In this document: piece after piece, positions 16,281 to 28,182 of the stretch
Numbering within the stretch: position 1 is the stretch's first letter
Layout of the letters: each line of letters starts with the position of its first letter
Origin: an uncultured Nitrosomonadaceae bacterium
GTDB lineage: Bacteria > Pseudomonadota > Gammaproteobacteria > Burkholderiales > Nitrosomonadaceae
Reading direction: 5' to 3'
NCBI GenBank assembly: GCA_943787405.1
Contig: CALSMH010000002.1
Coordinates: forward strand, 1 to 64,000
DNA: 64,000 nt
The notes under the pieces: generated by a model
What the model was told of the DNA's origin: nothing
The model's database searches: none
Seen by the model: the letters and a program-made list of their open reading frames with translations, nothing else
Position numbers and translations under genes: made by a program

Positions 16281-19200
16281 ATGAGCTATTCATTTACCGA
16301 GAAAAAACGCATTCGCAAAAGTTTTGCAAAGCGAGCGAGCGTTCTACCAACCCCATTTTTACTTGCGACTCAGCTTGAATCTTATGGGTCTTTCTTGCAG
16401 GAGCATACTCCCGTTGATGAAAGAGAAAATCGCGGGTTACAAGCAGCATTTACTTCAATTTTCCCAATTGAAAGTCATTCTAAAAATGCTCGTCTGGACT
16501 TTGTTAGTTATATACTAGGGGCGCCTCCTTTTGATGTAAAGGAATGTCAGCAACGTGGCCTCACGTATGCCTCGCCATTACGCGCCAGGGCGCGATTAAC
16601 TATCATGGACAAAGAGTCTTCCAAGCCAGTTCCCAAGGAAGTAAGGGAGCAGATAGTCTATATGGGAGAAATTCCTCTGATGACTAAAACTGGCTCGTTT
16701 GTTATTAATGGTACTGAGCGTGTAATTGTGTCTCAATTACACCGTTCACCCGGGGTATTTTTTGAGCATGATCGGGGTAAGACGCATTCGTCTGGAAAAC
16801 TATTGTTTTCAGCTCGAATCATTCCATATAGAGGGTCTTGGCTTGATTTCGAATTTGATCCAAAGGACTATCTTTATTTTCGAGTAGATCGTCGTCGTAA
16901 AATGCCGGTAACGATTATTCTAAAAGCTTTAGGATACACGTCCGAACAAATTCTAGCTGGCTTCTTCGCATTTGACTTATTTCATGTCTCCAAAGTAGGC
17001 ATTGATTTTGAGTTAGTTCCAGAACGATTACGTGGTGATATAGCTCGTCTTGATATTGTTACTAAAAGCGGAAAAGTAATTGTTAAAAAAGATAAACGTA
17101 TAACTGCTAAGCATATTCGTGAATTGGAGCAAGCAAAAATAGAAAAACTTTCAGTGGCAGAGGATTTTTTGCTGGGGCGGGTGCTAGGGCACAATGTATT
17201 GGATCAAGAAACGGGAGAGATTGTAGCGCTGGCAAATGATGAGATTACTGAAGAGCTTATTGCTAAATTCCGTGAAGCCAATATTGAAAAAATTTACACT
17301 ATATATACAAATGACCTTGATCAAGGGGCATATATTTCCCAGACTTTGAGGATAGACGAAACTACTGATCAATTGACTGCTCAAGTGGCAATTTACCGGA
17401 TGATGCGTCCTGGTGAGCCACCTACTGAGGAAGCTGTCAAGGCCCTATTTAATGGATTATTCTATTCATCTGACCGCTATGATTTATCTGCAGTCGGACG
17501 AATGAAGTTTAACCGTCGTGTTGGTAAAACTGAGTTGACTGGTCCCACTACTTTATCGAATGAAGATATTATTAGAATAATACAAATATTGGTAGAGCTT
17601 CGGAATGGCCGTGGAGAGGTGGATGATATTGACCATCTTGGTAATCGTCGAGTTCGATATGTCGGAGAATTAGCGGAAAATCAATTTCGTTCTGGTCTTA
17701 TTAGGGTTGAGCGGGCTGTTAAAGAACGCTTAAGTCAAGCGGAATCAGATAACCTGATGCCACATGATTTAATTAATGCAAAACCCGTATCTGCAGCAGT
17801 ACGTGAGTTCTTTGGTTCAAGCCAGTTATCTCAATTCATGGATCAGACCAATCCTCTTTCTGAGATTACTCATAAAAGGCGAGTGTCTGCATTAGGACCC
17901 GGAGGTCTGACACGTGAAAGGGCGGGGTTTGAAGTTCGAGATGTTCATCCGACTCACTATGGCAGAGTATGTCCAATTGAAACCCCAGAAGGGCCGAATA
18001 TTGGGCTTATAAACTCGCTTGCGCTATATGCTCGTACCAATAAATATGGTTTTTTAGAAACTCCATATCGTAAAGTAAAAAATAATAAAGTTACCGATGA
18101 AATCGACTATTTATCAGCTATTGAGGAAGGGCAATATGTTATTGCTCAAGCAAATGCAGAGCTAGATGGTCATAACAAATTTGTAAAAGATATTGTCTCT
18201 TGTCGCCATAAAAATGAATTTGAATTGGCAGCGCCAGATCGTATTGAATATATGGATGTGGCTCCGGCACAAATCGTTTCAGTTGCAGCTTCGTTAATTC
18301 CTTTTCTAGAGCATGATGATGCGAATCGCGCTTTGATGGGATCAAATATGCAGCGTCAGGCAGTGCCTTGTCTTCGTGCTGAAAAAGCACTTGTTGGTAC
18401 GGGGATAGAACGGGTAGTGGCAATGGATTCTGGCACTGCAGTAATGGCAGGGCGATCTGGTATAGTAGATTATGTTGATGCGGGACGTATTGTAGTGCGA
18501 GTGCATGATGCTGAAACACGTGCTGGCGAAGTGGGTGTCGATATTTATAATCTTACAAAATATACTCGCTCGAATCAGAATACAAATATCAATCAGCGCC
18601 CTCTAGTAAAGGAAGGTGATGTAATTGCTGCTGGTGATGTAATCGCTGATGGCGCTTCTACTGATTTGGGTGAATTGGCCTTGGGTCAGAATATGTTAGT
18701 TGCATTCATGCCGTGGAATGGCTACAACTTCGAAGATTCAATTCTGATCTCTGAGCGTATTGTTTCTGAAGATAGATTTACATCCATTCACATTGAAGAG
18801 TTAGTAGTAGTAAGTCGTGATACAAAATTAGGGACAGAAGAAATTACCGGTGACATATCAAATCTTTCAGAAGTCCAGATTGGACGTTTAGATGATTCAG
18901 GTATTATTTATATTGGTGCTGAAATTGAGGCTGGGGATGTATTGGTAGGTAAGGTTACTCCAAAGGGAGAGGTTCAGTTAACACCAGAAGAGAAACTCTT
19001 GCGTGCAATCTTTGGTGAGAAGGCATCAGATGTAAAGGATACGTCCTTACGTGTGCCATCAGGAATCTCTGGTACAGTAATTGATGTTCAAGTATTTACT
19101 CGTGAAGGGATAGAGCGTGATGTACGTGCTCAGCAAATTATTGATGATGAGCTAAGCCGTTATAAAAAAGATCTTGTTGATCAGATGCGGATAGTTGAAG

Positions 19201-20354
19201 CTGATGGGTTTAAGCGTATTGAACGCCTTCTCAAAGGCAAGGTCGCTAATGGTGGGCCTAATAAACTTTCGAAGGGAGCACGGATTACCAAAGAATATCT
19301 TGATGGTATAGAGCCGCATTTTTGGTTTGATATTCGTTTGTCTAATGAAGAAGCAAGCATACAGTTAGAGCAAATAAAAGAGGGGCTTTCTCAGAAAAGA
19401 GTGGCTTTTGACGCTTCTTTTGAGGAGAAGAAGAAGAAACTTACTCAGGGAGATGAGCTGCCGCCCGGTGTTCAAAAAATGGTGAAAGTCTATATTGCTG
19501 TGAGAAGGCGGTTGCAGCCCGGAGATAAAATGGCTGGGCGCCACGGAAACAAAGGAGTGATTTCAAAAATAGTACCTGTTGAAGATATGCCTTATATGGC
19601 TGATGGTACTCCTGTTGATGTAGTGCTTAATCCTCTTGGTGTGCCATCGCGTATGAATGTCGGACAGATTCTAGAAATTCATCTTGGATGGGCGGCAAAA
19701 GGATTGGGCCTAAAAATTGACAATATGCTTCGCGCACAAAGTAAGGCTGCTGAGGTTAGAGAATTTGTTGATAAGGTTTATAACAGTAGTGGTAAGCAGG
19801 AAGATATTGCTTCTCTTACTGATGCGGAAGTCATGGAATTAGCAAAGAATCTAAAAAATGGCGTACCTTTTGCGACTCCTGTATTTGATGGCGCCACAGA
19901 GGATGAGATTAAAGATATGCTTGAACTCGCCGGTTTGCCAAAATCAGGGCAGATTGCATTATATGATGGTAGGACAGGTGAAGCATTTGATCGTCTTGTG
20001 ACAGTAGGCTATATGCATATACTTAAGCTACATCATCTAGTTGATGACAAGATGCATGCGAGATCTACAGGTCCTTATAGCTTGGTAACTCAACAGCCAC
20101 TGGGGGGTAAAGCTCAATTTGGTGGACAGCGATTTGGTGAAATGGAAGTGTGGGCATTAGAGGCATATGGTGCTGCTTATACTTTACAGGAAATGCTAAC
20201 TGTTAAATCTGATGATGTGAACGGACGTACTAAAATATATGAAAGTATCGTCAAGGGTGATCACAAGATTGATGCCGGCATGCCAGAATCATTTAATGTA
20301 TTGGTAAAAGAAATTCGTTCACTTGGGATGGACATCGACTTGGACCGGCATTAA
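16281..20354 (+). CDS. rpoB: RNA polymerase beta subunit
   Basis: A 1357-residue beta subunit of proteobacterial length. It has the rifampicin-pocket region ([20 protein letters not shown] and the following [17 protein letters not shown]), the [11 protein letters not shown] segment, the [13 protein letters not shown] core, and the C-terminal [25 protein letters not shown] clamp-anchor region. Together with RpoC it forms the catalytic cleft. The ATG at 16281 is preceded by GGAGAAA. It is followed after 94 bp by rpoC. No truncation or inserted domain beyond the lineage-typical ones is evident. Confidence 0.98.
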   Translation: MSYSFTEKKRIRKSFAKRASVLPTPFLLATQLESYGSFLQEHTPVDERENRGLQAAFTSIFPIESHSKNARLDFVSYILGAPPFDVKECQQRGLTYASPLRARARLTIMDKESSKPVPKEVREQIVYMGEIPLMTKTGSFVINGTERVIVSQLHRSPGVFFEHDRGKTHSSGKLLFSARIIPYRGSWLDFEFDPKDYLYFRVDRRRKMPVTIILKALGYTSEQILAGFFAFDLFHVSKVGIDFELVPERLRGDIARLDIVTKSGKVIVKKDKRITAKHIRELEQAKIEKLSVAEDFLLGRVLGHNVLDQETGEIVALANDEITEELIAKFREANIEKIYTIYTNDLDQGAYISQTLRIDETTDQLTAQVAIYRMMRPGEPPTEEAVKALFNGLFYSSDRYDLSAVGRMKFNRRVGKTELTGPTTLSNEDIIRIIQILVELRNGRGEVDDIDHLGNRRVRYVGELAENQFRSGLIRVERAVKERLSQAESDNLMPHDLINAKPVSAAVREFFGSSQLSQFMDQTNPLSEITHKRRVSALGPGGLTRERAGFEVRDVHPTHYGRVCPIETPEGPNIGLINSLALYARTNKYGFLETPYRKVKNNKVTDEIDYLSAIEEGQYVIAQANAELDGHNKFVKDIVSCRHKNEFELAAPDRIEYMDVAPAQIVSVAASLIPFLEHDDANRALMGSNMQRQAVPCLRAEKALVGTGIERVVAMDSGTAVMAGRSGIVDYVDAGRIVVRVHDAETRAGEVGVDIYNLTKYTRSNQNTNINQRPLVKEGDVIAAGDVIADGASTDLGELALGQNMLVAFMPWNGYNFEDSILISERIVSEDRFTSIHIEELVVVSRDTKLGTEEITGDISNLSEVQIGRLDDSGIIYIGAEIEAGDVLVGKVTPKGEVQLTPEEKLLRAIFGEKASDVKDTSLRVPSGISGTVIDVQVFTREGIERDVRAQQIIDDELSRYKKDLVDQMRIVEADGFKRIERLLKGKVANGGPNKLSKGARITKEYLDGIEPHFWFDIRLSNEEASIQLEQIKEGLSQKRVAFDASFEEKKKKLTQGDELPPGVQKMVKVYIAVRRRLQPGDKMAGRHGNKGVISKIVPVEDMPYMADGTPVDVVLNPLGVPSRMNVGQILEIHLGWAAKGLGLKIDNMLRAQSKAAEVREFVDKVYNSSGKQEDIASLTDAEVMELAKNLKNGVPFATPVFDGATEDEIKDMLELAGLPKSGQIALYDGRTGEAFDRLVTVGYMHILKLHHLVDDKMHARSTGPYSLVTQQPLGGKAQFGGQRFGEMEVWALEAYGAAYTLQEMLTVKSDDVNGRTKIYESIVKGDHKIDAGMPESFNVLVKEIRSLGMDIDLDRH

Positions 20355-20448
20355 CAATGCTAACCAGAGATAATTTTTTAATTTCTGGCTCTTTGTAATT
20401 TATTGCCGAATTTTTTTTGCATTGACCCCTGATTAACAGGAGTGACAA

Positions 20449-23400
20449 ATGAAAGCGCTACTCGATTTATTTAAGCAGGTTACTCATAAGGAAGAATTTG
20501 ATTCAATCAAAGTCGGACTTGCTTCGCCTGAAAAAATACGTTCTTGGTCTTATGGTGAGGTTAAAAAGCCAGAAACTATAAATTATCGTACTTTTAAACC
20601 AGAACGGGATGGTCTGTTCTGCGCTAAAATTTTTGGCCCAGTAAAAGATTACGAGTGTTTATGCGGGAAATACAAACGCCTGAAGCACCGGGGTGTGATT
20701 TGTGAGAAATGTGGTGTTGAGGTTACTCTGTCGAAGGTCCGGCGTGAGCGTATGGGGCATATACAATTAGCCTCGCCAGTTGCACACATTTGGTTTCTCA
20801 AGTCTTTGCCTTCTCGATTAGGGATGGTTTTGGATATGACATTGCGTGATATTGAGCGTGTTCTTTATTTTGAGGCCTATGTAGTAACTGACCCGGGGAT
20901 GACCCCACTTACAAGGTGCCAGTTACTGAGTGATGACGATTATCTCGCCAAGAGGGAGGAATATGCGGATGATTTTGATGCCAGTATGGGAGCTGAAGGT
21001 GTTCGTGATTTATTAAGTAATTTGAATATCGATAATGAAGTTGAGAATGTACGACGTGATATGGGTGCAACTAACTCAGAAACAAAGATAAAGAAACTTT
21101 CAAAACGCCTCAAGATATTAGAGGCATTTAACAAATCAGGTATCAAGCCAGAATGGATGGTGTTTACAGTCTTACCATGTTTGCCTCCTGAATTGCGGCC
21201 ACTAGTGCCACTTGATGGCGGACGTTTTGCTACATCTGATCTTAATGATTTGTATCGTAGAGTTATTAATCGTAACAATCGCTTGAAACGATTGCTTGAG
21301 TTAAAGGCACCTGAAATAATTGTACGTAACGAAAAACGTATGCTTCAAGAAGCTGTAGATTCCTTGTTGGATAATGGGCGTCGAGGCAAGGCAATGACAG
21401 GTGCTAACAAGCGTCCATTAAAGTCACTTGCAGATATGATAAAGGGAAAAGGGGGGCGTTTCCGTCAAAACCTACTAGGTAAAAGAGTTGATTATTCTGG
21501 GCGTTCAGTAATTGTAGTTGGGCCGCAGCTTAAACTCCATCAGTGCGGGTTGCCAAAAAAAATGGCTTTGGAACTATTTAAGCCATTTATTTTTAGCAAA
21601 CTAGAAATAATGGGCGTAGCTAGTACTATTAAGGCAGCTAAAAGAGAAGTGGAGAATGAAACCCCAGTAGTATGGGACATTTTGGAAGATGTTATACGTG
21701 AGCACCCGGTAATGTTGAACCGGGCTCCGACACTACATCGTTTGGGTATACAAGGATTTGAACCTGTACTGATTGAAGGGAAGGCTATTCAGTTACATCC
21801 ATTGGTGTGCGTGGCATTTAACGCTGATTTCGATGGCGATCAGATGGCAGTACATGTTCCATTATCCTTAGAAGCGCAAATGGAAGTTCGTACTTTAATG
21901 ATGTCTTCCAATAATATACTGTCGCCGGCCAATGGAGAACCAATTATAGTGCCGTCACAGGATATTGTATTGGGGTTGTATTACATGACTCGTGAGAAAA
22001 TGGGTGCAAGTGGCGAGGGGATGATTTTTCCTAACATAGCCGAAGTATCACGTGCCTACGAAAGTCGTTCGGTGGAATTAAATGCTAGGATCCTGGTTCG
22101 GATAGAGGAATATGTAGCGGATGCTAAAGGCGGACAGAGTACAAAAATAACGCGTTACGATACAACTATAGGAAGAGCTCTTTTATCTGAAATCTTGCCA
22201 GATGGGCTGCCATTTCCTTTAATAAACAAGGCGCTTAAGAAAAAAGAAATTTCTAAACTTATAACTGCTAGTTTCCACCTTTGTGGGTTACGTGCGACCG
22301 TAATTTTTGCAGATAAATTAAAAGATTTTGGCTTTACTTTTTCGACGCGTGCCGGGATTTCAATTTGTCTAGATGATATGCTGGTACCGGATCAGAAGGA
22401 AAAAATTATTGCGTCTTCTGAAAAAGAGGTGAAAGAAATTGAAGCTCAGTACACTTCTGGTTTGGTGACACAGGGGGAACGTTATAACAAGGTGGTTGAT
22501 ATTTGGGGGCATGCTGGGGATAAGGTTGCTAAGGCTATGATGGACCAACTTGGAACGGAGCCAGTATATGACAAACAAAGCGGGAAGATAAGGAAAGATA
22601 AGAAGGGCAAGCTATTAATGCAGGAATCATTTAACTCTATTTATATGATGGCTGATTCTGGTGCGCGTGGTTCTGCTGCTCAGATACGTCAATTAGCCGG
22701 TATGCGAGGTTTGATGGCGAAGCCTGATGGTTCGATCATTGAGACACCTATTACTGCAAATTTCCGTGAGGGGCTTAATGTACTTCAATACTTTATTTCT
22801 ACTCATGGGGCACGTAAGGGACTAGCTGATACCGCATTGAAGACTGCTAATTCAGGATATCTTACTCGGCGCTTGGTAGATGTGACTCAGGATCTTGTTG
22901 TGATCGAAAATGATTGCAATACAGAAGACGGCGTAGCAATGAAAGCGCTGGTTGAGGGAGGTGAGGTTATTGAAGCGTTACATGAACGGATACTTGGTAG
23001 AGTAGCGGCAATCGATGTTATAAATCCGGAAACCCAAGCAACAATTTATGCCTCTGGAACTCTTTTGGATGAAAATATTGTAGCTGATATTGAGTCTCTT
23101 GGTATAGATGAGGTAAAGGTACGTACGCCGCTCACCTGCGCAACTCGTCATGGGCTGTGTGCAAAATGCTACGGACGAGATTTGGGAAGAGGAACAATGG
23201 TTAATCTCGGTGAAGCCGTTGGCGTGGTTGCAGCACAGTCAATTGGTGAACCTGGCACTCAGCTTACCATGCGTACATTCCATATAGGGGGAGCTGCATC
23301 AAGAACTGCAGTAGCCAGTCAAATAGAGAGTAAGTCTAATGGTACTGTAAGTTATTCTCCCGCAATGCGTTATGTAACAAATTCTCGTAAAGAATTAATA

Positions 23401-24678
23401 GCCATTTCTCGTAGTGGAGAAGTGGTGGTGCATGACGATAATGGACGTGAGCGTGAAAGGCATAAAACTCCATACGGTGCAACATTATTAGTGCGCGATC
23501 AAGAAGTAGTAAAGGCAGGCCAGGCAATGGCAACATGGGATCCGCATACCAGGCCAATAATTACTGAATATGCTGGTAAAGTGCTCTTTGAAAATGTTGA
23601 AGAAGGGGTAACTGTTGCTAAACAAATTGATGATGTTACAGGATTGTCGTCAATGGTGGTAATTGATCCAAAGCGACGTGGTGCGGCCCAAGCAAAAGGA
23701 TTGCGCCCATTAGTGAAGCTATTGGATGAAAAAGGAGAGGAAGTAAAGCGAGCTGGTGATGACCTGTCAGTTAATATTACTTTTCAAACCGGATCGGTTA
23801 TAGTTGTTCGTGATGGGCAGAAAGTTGAGGTTGGGTCTGTTCTAGCGAGAATCCCACAAGAAAGCTCCAAGACCCGTGATATAACAGGTGGCTTGCCACG
23901 TGTAGCCGAATTATTTGAGGCTCGCTCGCCAAAAGATGCTGGTGTTCTTGCAGAAGTTACTGGCGCAATATCTTTCGGGAAAGATACTAAAGGTAAGCAA
24001 CGATTGGTAATTACTGATCCTGAAGGCGTTGCACATGAATACTTAATTCCAAAAGACAAACATGTGACAGCACATGATGGCCAGGTAGTTACTCAAGGGG
24101 AGAGTATTGTTGATGGCCCTGCTGATCCACACGATATTTTGCGGTTATTGGGAGTGGAGGCGTTAGCACGATATATAACTGATGAAGTGCAAGATGTTTA
24201 TCGTCTGCAAGGTGTAAAAATTAATGATAAACATATTGAGGTAATTGTGCGTCAAATGCTACGTCGAGTCCAAATTGTCAATGCCGGGGACACAAGATTT
24301 ATATTAGGTGAACAAGTAGAGCGAGCTGATCTGTTAACCGAAAATGAGGCAATGGAAGCAGATGATAAAGAACCGGCAGAATATCAGTTTGTTCTGTTGG
24401 GTATTACTAAGGCATCGCTCTCTACAGACTCATTTATTTCAGCGGCATCCTTTCAAGAGACCACACGCGTGCTTACTGAAGCGGCTATTATGGGTAAGAA
24501 AGATAATTTACGCGGGCTTAAAGAAAATGTGATTGTTGGGCGTCTTATTCCAGCGGGGACTGGTTTGGCTTTTCATAATTTGCGCAAAAGACAGAAATTG
24601 GGAGTAAAAGAGGGCATAGAAAATAGTTTTATTAGTAAAGAGGATACTGGGGAAGAGAAAAATATTGAAGCTGTCTAG
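20449..24678 (+). CDS. rpoC: RNA polymerase beta' subunit
   Basis: A 1409-residue beta' subunit. The N-terminal zinc ribbon ([20 protein letters not shown]), the clamp, the catalytic magnesium loop [12 protein letters not shown] (about residue 460), the trigger-loop region ([18 protein letters not shown]), the second zinc site ([15 protein letters not shown]) and the C-terminal [17 protein letters not shown] are all present. The Shine-Dalgarno AGGAG precedes ATG 20449. Unlike in many betaproteobacteria, the str operon (rpsL-rpsG-fusA-tuf) does not follow; a terminator-like hairpin and pst genes do. Confidence 0.98.
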   Translation: MKALLDLFKQVTHKEEFDSIKVGLASPEKIRSWSYGEVKKPETINYRTFKPERDGLFCAKIFGPVKDYECLCGKYKRLKHRGVICEKCGVEVTLSKVRRERMGHIQLASPVAHIWFLKSLPSRLGMVLDMTLRDIERVLYFEAYVVTDPGMTPLTRCQLLSDDDYLAKREEYADDFDASMGAEGVRDLLSNLNIDNEVENVRRDMGATNSETKIKKLSKRLKILEAFNKSGIKPEWMVFTVLPCLPPELRPLVPLDGGRFATSDLNDLYRRVINRNNRLKRLLELKAPEIIVRNEKRMLQEAVDSLLDNGRRGKAMTGANKRPLKSLADMIKGKGGRFRQNLLGKRVDYSGRSVIVVGPQLKLHQCGLPKKMALELFKPFIFSKLEIMGVASTIKAAKREVENETPVVWDILEDVIREHPVMLNRAPTLHRLGIQGFEPVLIEGKAIQLHPLVCVAFNADFDGDQMAVHVPLSLEAQMEVRTLMMSSNNILSPANGEPIIVPSQDIVLGLYYMTREKMGASGEGMIFPNIAEVSRAYESRSVELNARILVRIEEYVADAKGGQSTKITRYDTTIGRALLSEILPDGLPFPLINKALKKKEISKLITASFHLCGLRATVIFADKLKDFGFTFSTRAGISICLDDMLVPDQKEKIIASSEKEVKEIEAQYTSGLVTQGERYNKVVDIWGHAGDKVAKAMMDQLGTEPVYDKQSGKIRKDKKGKLLMQESFNSIYMMADSGARGSAAQIRQLAGMRGLMAKPDGSIIETPITANFREGLNVLQYFISTHGARKGLADTALKTANSGYLTRRLVDVTQDLVVIENDCNTEDGVAMKALVEGGEVIEALHERILGRVAAIDVINPETQATIYASGTLLDENIVADIESLGIDEVKVRTPLTCATRHGLCAKCYGRDLGRGTMVNLGEAVGVVAAQSIGEPGTQLTMRTFHIGGAASRTAVASQIESKSNGTVSYSPAMRYVTNSRKELIAISRSGEVVVHDDNGRERERHKTPYGATLLVRDQEVVKAGQAMATWDPHTRPIITEYAGKVLFENVEEGVTVAKQIDDVTGLSSMVVIDPKRRGAAQAKGLRPLVKLLDEKGEEVKRAGDDLSVNITFQTGSVIVVRDGQKVEVGSVLARIPQESSKTRDITGGLPRVAELFEARSPKDAGVLAEVTGAISFGKDTKGKQRLVITDPEGVAHEYLIPKDKHVTAHDGQVVTQGESIVDGPADPHDILRLLGVEALARYITDEVQDVYRLQGVKINDKHIEVIVRQMLRRVQIVNAGDTRFILGEQVERADLLTENEAMEADDKEPAEYQFVLLGITKASLSTDSFISAASFQETTRVLTEAAIMGKKDNLRGLKENVIVGRLIPAGTGLAFHNLRKRQKLGVKEGIENSFISKEDTGEEKNIEAV

Positions 24679-24713
24679 ATATAGGTAGTTAATTGTCCCC
24701 AGGGTAATAAATT

Positions 24714-24745
24714 CTTTCTATTCTGGAATCATGATAGAAAGTTTT
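24714..24745 (+). terminator. Terminator-like hairpin after rpoC
   Basis: CTTTCTAT pairs perfectly with ATAGAAAG around a 12-nt loop and is followed by TTTT. It lies 36 bp after the rpoC stop and is the probable end of the rplJL-rpoBC transcript. Confidence 0.6.
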
Positions 24746-24811
24746 GGTTGTAATGTAATATTCTTATCTATAATTGGTGTTTTGTATAAAGAAAGAATAT
24801 TTAGCTGTGGA

Positions 24812-24850
24812 ATGCGGGAATTTTTAATTGTGAAATAAATTTTCCCGCAT
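24812..24850. terminator. Second hairpin downstream of rpoC
   Basis: ATGCGGGAA and TTCCCGCAT form a perfect 9-bp stem around a 21-nt AT-rich loop. The run of T after it is poor (ATTTAT), so it could be a back-up terminator or a protein-binding palindrome. Confidence 0.4.
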
Positions 24851-25024
24851 ATTTATGGTTGAAATTTGATTTTTAGTCTTATGTGGCTTGCAAGGACTCA
24901 CTAGTTTTTTTCATAAAATAGGCTCCTGAGAATAACTCCTGTAGCGCATCCTGCGCTGACTTACTTTAGTGTCATAAATGATTGCTGCAAACTTCTAAAA
25001 AATTAGTTTGTGGGTATATTCTGT

Positions 25025-25058
25025 ATGTCACAAAAATGTAACGTTCCCGACGTAATAT
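25025..25058 (+). promoter_or_regulatory. Pho box and -10 of the pst operon
   Basis: ATGTCAC and ATGTAAC are 7-bp direct repeats separated by AAAA (25025-25042), fitting the PhoB site pattern CTGTCAT-N4-CTGTCAT. A -10 hexamer, TAATAT (25053-25058), begins 10 bp after the box. This is the standard geometry when PhoB replaces the -35 contact. It predicts induction of pstCAB by phosphate starvation. Confidence 0.7.
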
Positions 25059-25101
25059 CTAGTACATATCAAAATACCATCTATAACTAAGGTTTCTTTT
25101 T

Positions 25102-26034
25102 ATGCCACTACAATTCTTTTCCAAAACAGGTCAATCTGGAAAACTTGGATATAGTCATCGTCGTCATATACGTGAACGTTTTATTGAGACAATTTTATTT
25201 TTAATGGCATTTACCTCGGTAGCTATTACGTTTTCAATTGTGGTAATGTTAGTTAAAGAATCTCTTGTCTTTTTTGAGCAGGTCTCTCTTTGGGATTTTC
25301 TTACTGATACACAATGGACCCCATTATTTGATGACCCGCATTATGGAATACTCCCATTAATTTCTGGTACAGTTATTAGTTCGGCAGTTGCGCTGACAGT
25401 AGCGATTCCTCTTGGAACTATAATTGCCATATATCTTTCAGAGTTTGCACCTTTTGCTGTAAGAGAGGTAGCTAAGCCCTTTCTAGAATTACTTGGTGGT
25501 GTACCAACTGTCGTTTATGGTTATTTTGCATTATTGTTTGTTACACCTTTATTACAAAAAATATTCCCAGAACTTCCTGGTTTTAGTCTTCTTTCCGCTG
25601 GGTTGGTTATGGGTATTATGATAATTCCTTATATTAGTTCTTTGGCTGAGGACGCAATGCGTGCGGTGCCAATGCACCTGCGCGAAGGATCCTATGCAAT
25701 GGGGGCAACTCGGTTTCAGTCTGCTATTAGGGTTGTGATACCGGCAGCTTTTTCAGGTATTGCGGCATCATATATTCTTGGTATCTCTCGTGCAGTAGGA
25801 GAGACCATGGTGGTGGCAATAGCAGCTGGTATGCAACCTAATTTTACCTGGGATCCAATGGAGCCAGCCGCAACCATTACTGCCTATATTGTGCAGGTAA
25901 GTCTAGGAGACTTACCACATGGGAGCATTGGCTATCAGACTATTTTTGCCGCCGGCCTAACTTTATTGCTATTAACGCTTACTTTTAATGTACTTGGTCA
26001 TATTCTGCGAAAACGATATCGTGAAGTATATTAG
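25102..26034 (+). CDS. pstC: Phosphate ABC transporter permease PstC
   Basis: A 310-residue inner-membrane permease with about six membrane segments and the ABC-permease EAA-type loop (EDAMRAVPMHLREGSYAMGATRFQ at about 195-218). With PstA it forms the phosphate channel driven by PstB. An N-terminal cytoplasmic stretch of ~30 residues precedes the first helix. It is directly downstream of the Pho box and first in pstC-pstA-pstB. The periplasmic binding protein gene pstS, often ahead of pstC, is absent here. Confidence 0.93.
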   Translation: MPLQFFSKTGQSGKLGYSHRRHIRERFIETILFLMAFTSVAITFSIVVMLVKESLVFFEQVSLWDFLTDTQWTPLFDDPHYGILPLISGTVISSAVALTVAIPLGTIIAIYLSEFAPFAVREVAKPFLELLGGVPTVVYGYFALLFVTPLLQKIFPELPGFSLLSAGLVMGIMIIPYISSLAEDAMRAVPMHLREGSYAMGATRFQSAIRVVIPAAFSGIAASYILGISRAVGETMVVAIAAGMQPNFTWDPMEPAATITAYIVQVSLGDLPHGSIGYQTIFAAGLTLLLLTLTFNVLGHILRKRYREVY

Positions 26035-26153
26035 TATCGCTCATAATATTAGATATATTTGTAATTGATTTCATTAAAAAAAAGGATTTATGTGTTATTT
26101 CTACTTTAATGTTTTGGTAGCTAACTTAGCTCAAATTTACGGGACTAGCGCTG

Positions 26154-27080
26154 ATGCATAAGACCAAAAACCTTCAAGAGATTCGCCTTATGATTGCGCG
26201 GCACAAGCGTTTTGATAAGCTATTTATGTTTGTTGGTGTGCTTGCATTGATGGTTGCAGTGCTTACTTTTGTTGCGCTATTTTCTCACATGCTTATTGAT
26301 GGAATGCCTCGTTTAACATGGGACTTCTTTATATCATTTCCCTCGCGTCATCCAGAAATTGCCGGCATACTTTCGGCCTGGGTTGGCACAATATTAGTGA
26401 TGCTAGTAACAGCAGCTACTGCGGTGCCAATTGGAATCGGGGCAGGGATTTATTTGGAAGAGTATGCACCTAAAAATATTATTACCGAGATAATAGAAAT
26501 TAATATTACCAACTTGGCTGGAGTGCCATCAATTGTTTATGGCTTGCTGGCATTGGGTATGTTTGTGTATCTATTAGGGTTTGGTCAGAGCATTCTGTCC
26601 GCAGGATTAGCATTAGCGTTACTTATCCTGCCGATCGTAATTGTTGCTACTCGTGAGGCAATACGTACGATTCCTGTAAGTATTCGTGAGGGTGCTTATG
26701 CCCTTGGAGCTAGTAAATGGCAGACTGTATCTGACCACCTTCTTCCCTATTCTGCAGCTGGAATAATGACTGGTGTAATTATCGGACTAGCCAGAGCAAT
26801 TGGTGAGACTGCGCCTATTATTACTATTGGCGCATTAACTTTTATTGCTTTTTTGCCACCATCTCCGGTCAAAGAAGAATTTCCTTTCTTATCATTTGAG
26901 TGGTTGACCGCACCTTTTACCGTAATGCCAATTCAGATGTTTAATTGGGTCTCGCGACCTCAAGAGGAGTTTCAAATCAATGCAGCGGCAGCTGGGTTGG
27001 TACTGGTAGTAATGACTCTTACCATGAACGCATTAGCTATCTATATTCGTTATCATATGCGTAAAAAAATTAAATGGTAA
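26154..27080 (+). CDS. pstA: Phosphate ABC transporter permease PstA
   Basis: A 308-residue permease homologous to PstC. It has the first membrane helix at about 25-48, the [17 protein letters not shown] segment, and the EAA loop [20 protein letters not shown]. It follows pstC by 119 bp and overlaps the upstream end of the pstB frame. It acts with PstC in the membrane to take up inorganic phosphate. Confidence 0.93.
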   Translation: MHKTKNLQEIRLMIARHKRFDKLFMFVGVLALMVAVLTFVALFSHMLIDGMPRLTWDFFISFPSRHPEIAGILSAWVGTILVMLVTAATAVPIGIGAGIYLEEYAPKNIITEIIEINITNLAGVPSIVYGLLALGMFVYLLGFGQSILSAGLALALLILPIVIVATREAIRTIPVSIREGAYALGASKWQTVSDHLLPYSAAGIMTGVIIGLARAIGETAPIITIGALTFIAFLPPSPVKEEFPFLSFEWLTAPFTVMPIQMFNWVSRPQEEFQINAAAAGLVLVVMTLTMNALAIYIRYHMRKKIKW

Positions 27081-27091
27081 AGGAGAGAATT

Positions 27092-27940
27092 GTGGAAGCC
27101 AAAAGTGGCGAAGGAAATAAAAGCCCTCAAACTAAGGCAGAGGCTCACTATGGCATACAGGATGATGATAACGCTATTCTGACTCAGAAATCCGAAATTA
27201 GGAACCTTAACTTTCATTATGGTGAATTTCACGCACTAAAGAACGTTAATATGTTGCTACATGAGAAACGGGTAACCGCACTAATTGGTCCATCCGGATG
27301 TGGCAAATCAACTTTATTACGATGCTTCAACCGTATGCATGATCTTTACCCTGGCAATCAATATGCTGGTGAAATAATTTTGCACCCAGATAATGTAAAT
27401 ATTCTTTCGCGTGACGTGGATCCAATTGAAGTACGAATGCGTATTAGTATGGTATTTCAGAAACCTAATCCATTCCCTAAATCTATTTACGAAAATGTAG
27501 CTTATGGTCTTCGTGTCAGGGGAATAAGAAAGCGTTCAATATTAGATGAGAAAGTTGAGGAGGCTTTACGTAGTGCAGCGCTATGGGATGAAGTAAAGGA
27601 TCGTATTAATAATCTTGCCTTTGAGCTTTCTGGCGGGCAGCAGCAAAGACTATGCATTGCTCGTGCACTTGCCACTGACCCCGAAATTTTATTGTTTGAT
27701 GAGCCCACATCAGCGCTAGATCCGATTGCAACAGCGAGTATTGAAGAACTTATTTCAGATCTTAAAAGGCAGGTTACTATACTTATAGTTACACACAGTA
27801 TGCAGCAAGCTGCACGCGTTTCTGATTACACTGCTTATATGTACCTAGGTGAGTTAATTGAATTTGGTGTTACGGATAATATTTTTATAAAGCCTAAGAA
27901 TAAAATGACTGAAGATTATATAACTGGTCGCGTTGGGTAA
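27092..27940 (+). CDS. pstB: Phosphate ABC transporter ATP-binding protein PstB
   Basis: 282 residues from GTG 27092. I prefer this start to the in-frame ATG at 27074 (288 residues, overlapping pstA by 7 bp) because AGGAG at 27081-27085 lies 6 bases before the GTG, while nothing precedes the ATG. Walker [10 protein letters not shown]-loop [11 protein letters not shown], signature [15 protein letters not shown], Walker [13 protein letters not shown] and the H-loop [13 protein letters not shown] are all intact. It energises PstCA. A ~35-residue polar N-terminal extension precedes the core. phoU, which often follows, is missing. Confidence 0.93.
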   Translation: MEAKSGEGNKSPQTKAEAHYGIQDDDNAILTQKSEIRNLNFHYGEFHALKNVNMLLHEKRVTALIGPSGCGKSTLLRCFNRMHDLYPGNQYAGEIILHPDNVNILSRDVDPIEVRMRISMVFQKPNPFPKSIYENVAYGLRVRGIRKRSILDEKVEEALRSAALWDEVKDRINNLAFELSGGQQQRLCIARALATDPEILLFDEPTSALDPIATASIEELISDLKRQVTILIVTHSMQQAARVSDYTAYMYLGELIEFGVTDNIFIKPKNKMTEDYITGRVG

Positions 27941-28079
27941 ACTGAAAAGCGGAAAATATTGTCGCGTGGTGTATGGTCTTTCTTGTTGGTTGTATTTTTG
28001 TGCAAGATGAGGTAATCTAATTTTTTGTTACTGAGCATGAAATATACTTATATGTCAATTAGTTATATGATAAAATCTA

Positions 28080-28108
28080 TTGTCATAACTTTATTCTAAA
28101 TGTACAAT
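28080..28108 (+). promoter_or_regulatory. Putative sigma-70 promoter of tpiA
   Basis: TTGTCA (28080-28085) and TACAAT (28103-28108), each one base from consensus, are 17 bp apart. They lie about 75 bp before the tpiA ATG, in the gap after pstB. Confidence 0.55.
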
Positions 28109-28182
28109 ATATATCAGTTTATCGACGATTGACCCAATATCTATTCAGAGGTAATATCCTAAACTTTTGAGGAAAGACAGCT

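Larger units (their letters stand above)
24679..25020. other. rpoC-pstC intergenic region
   Basis: No gene seen. It holds two strong inverted repeats (24714-24741 and 24812-24850) after rpoC, and then an AT-rich stretch leading to the Pho box at 25025. Confidence 0.6.
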
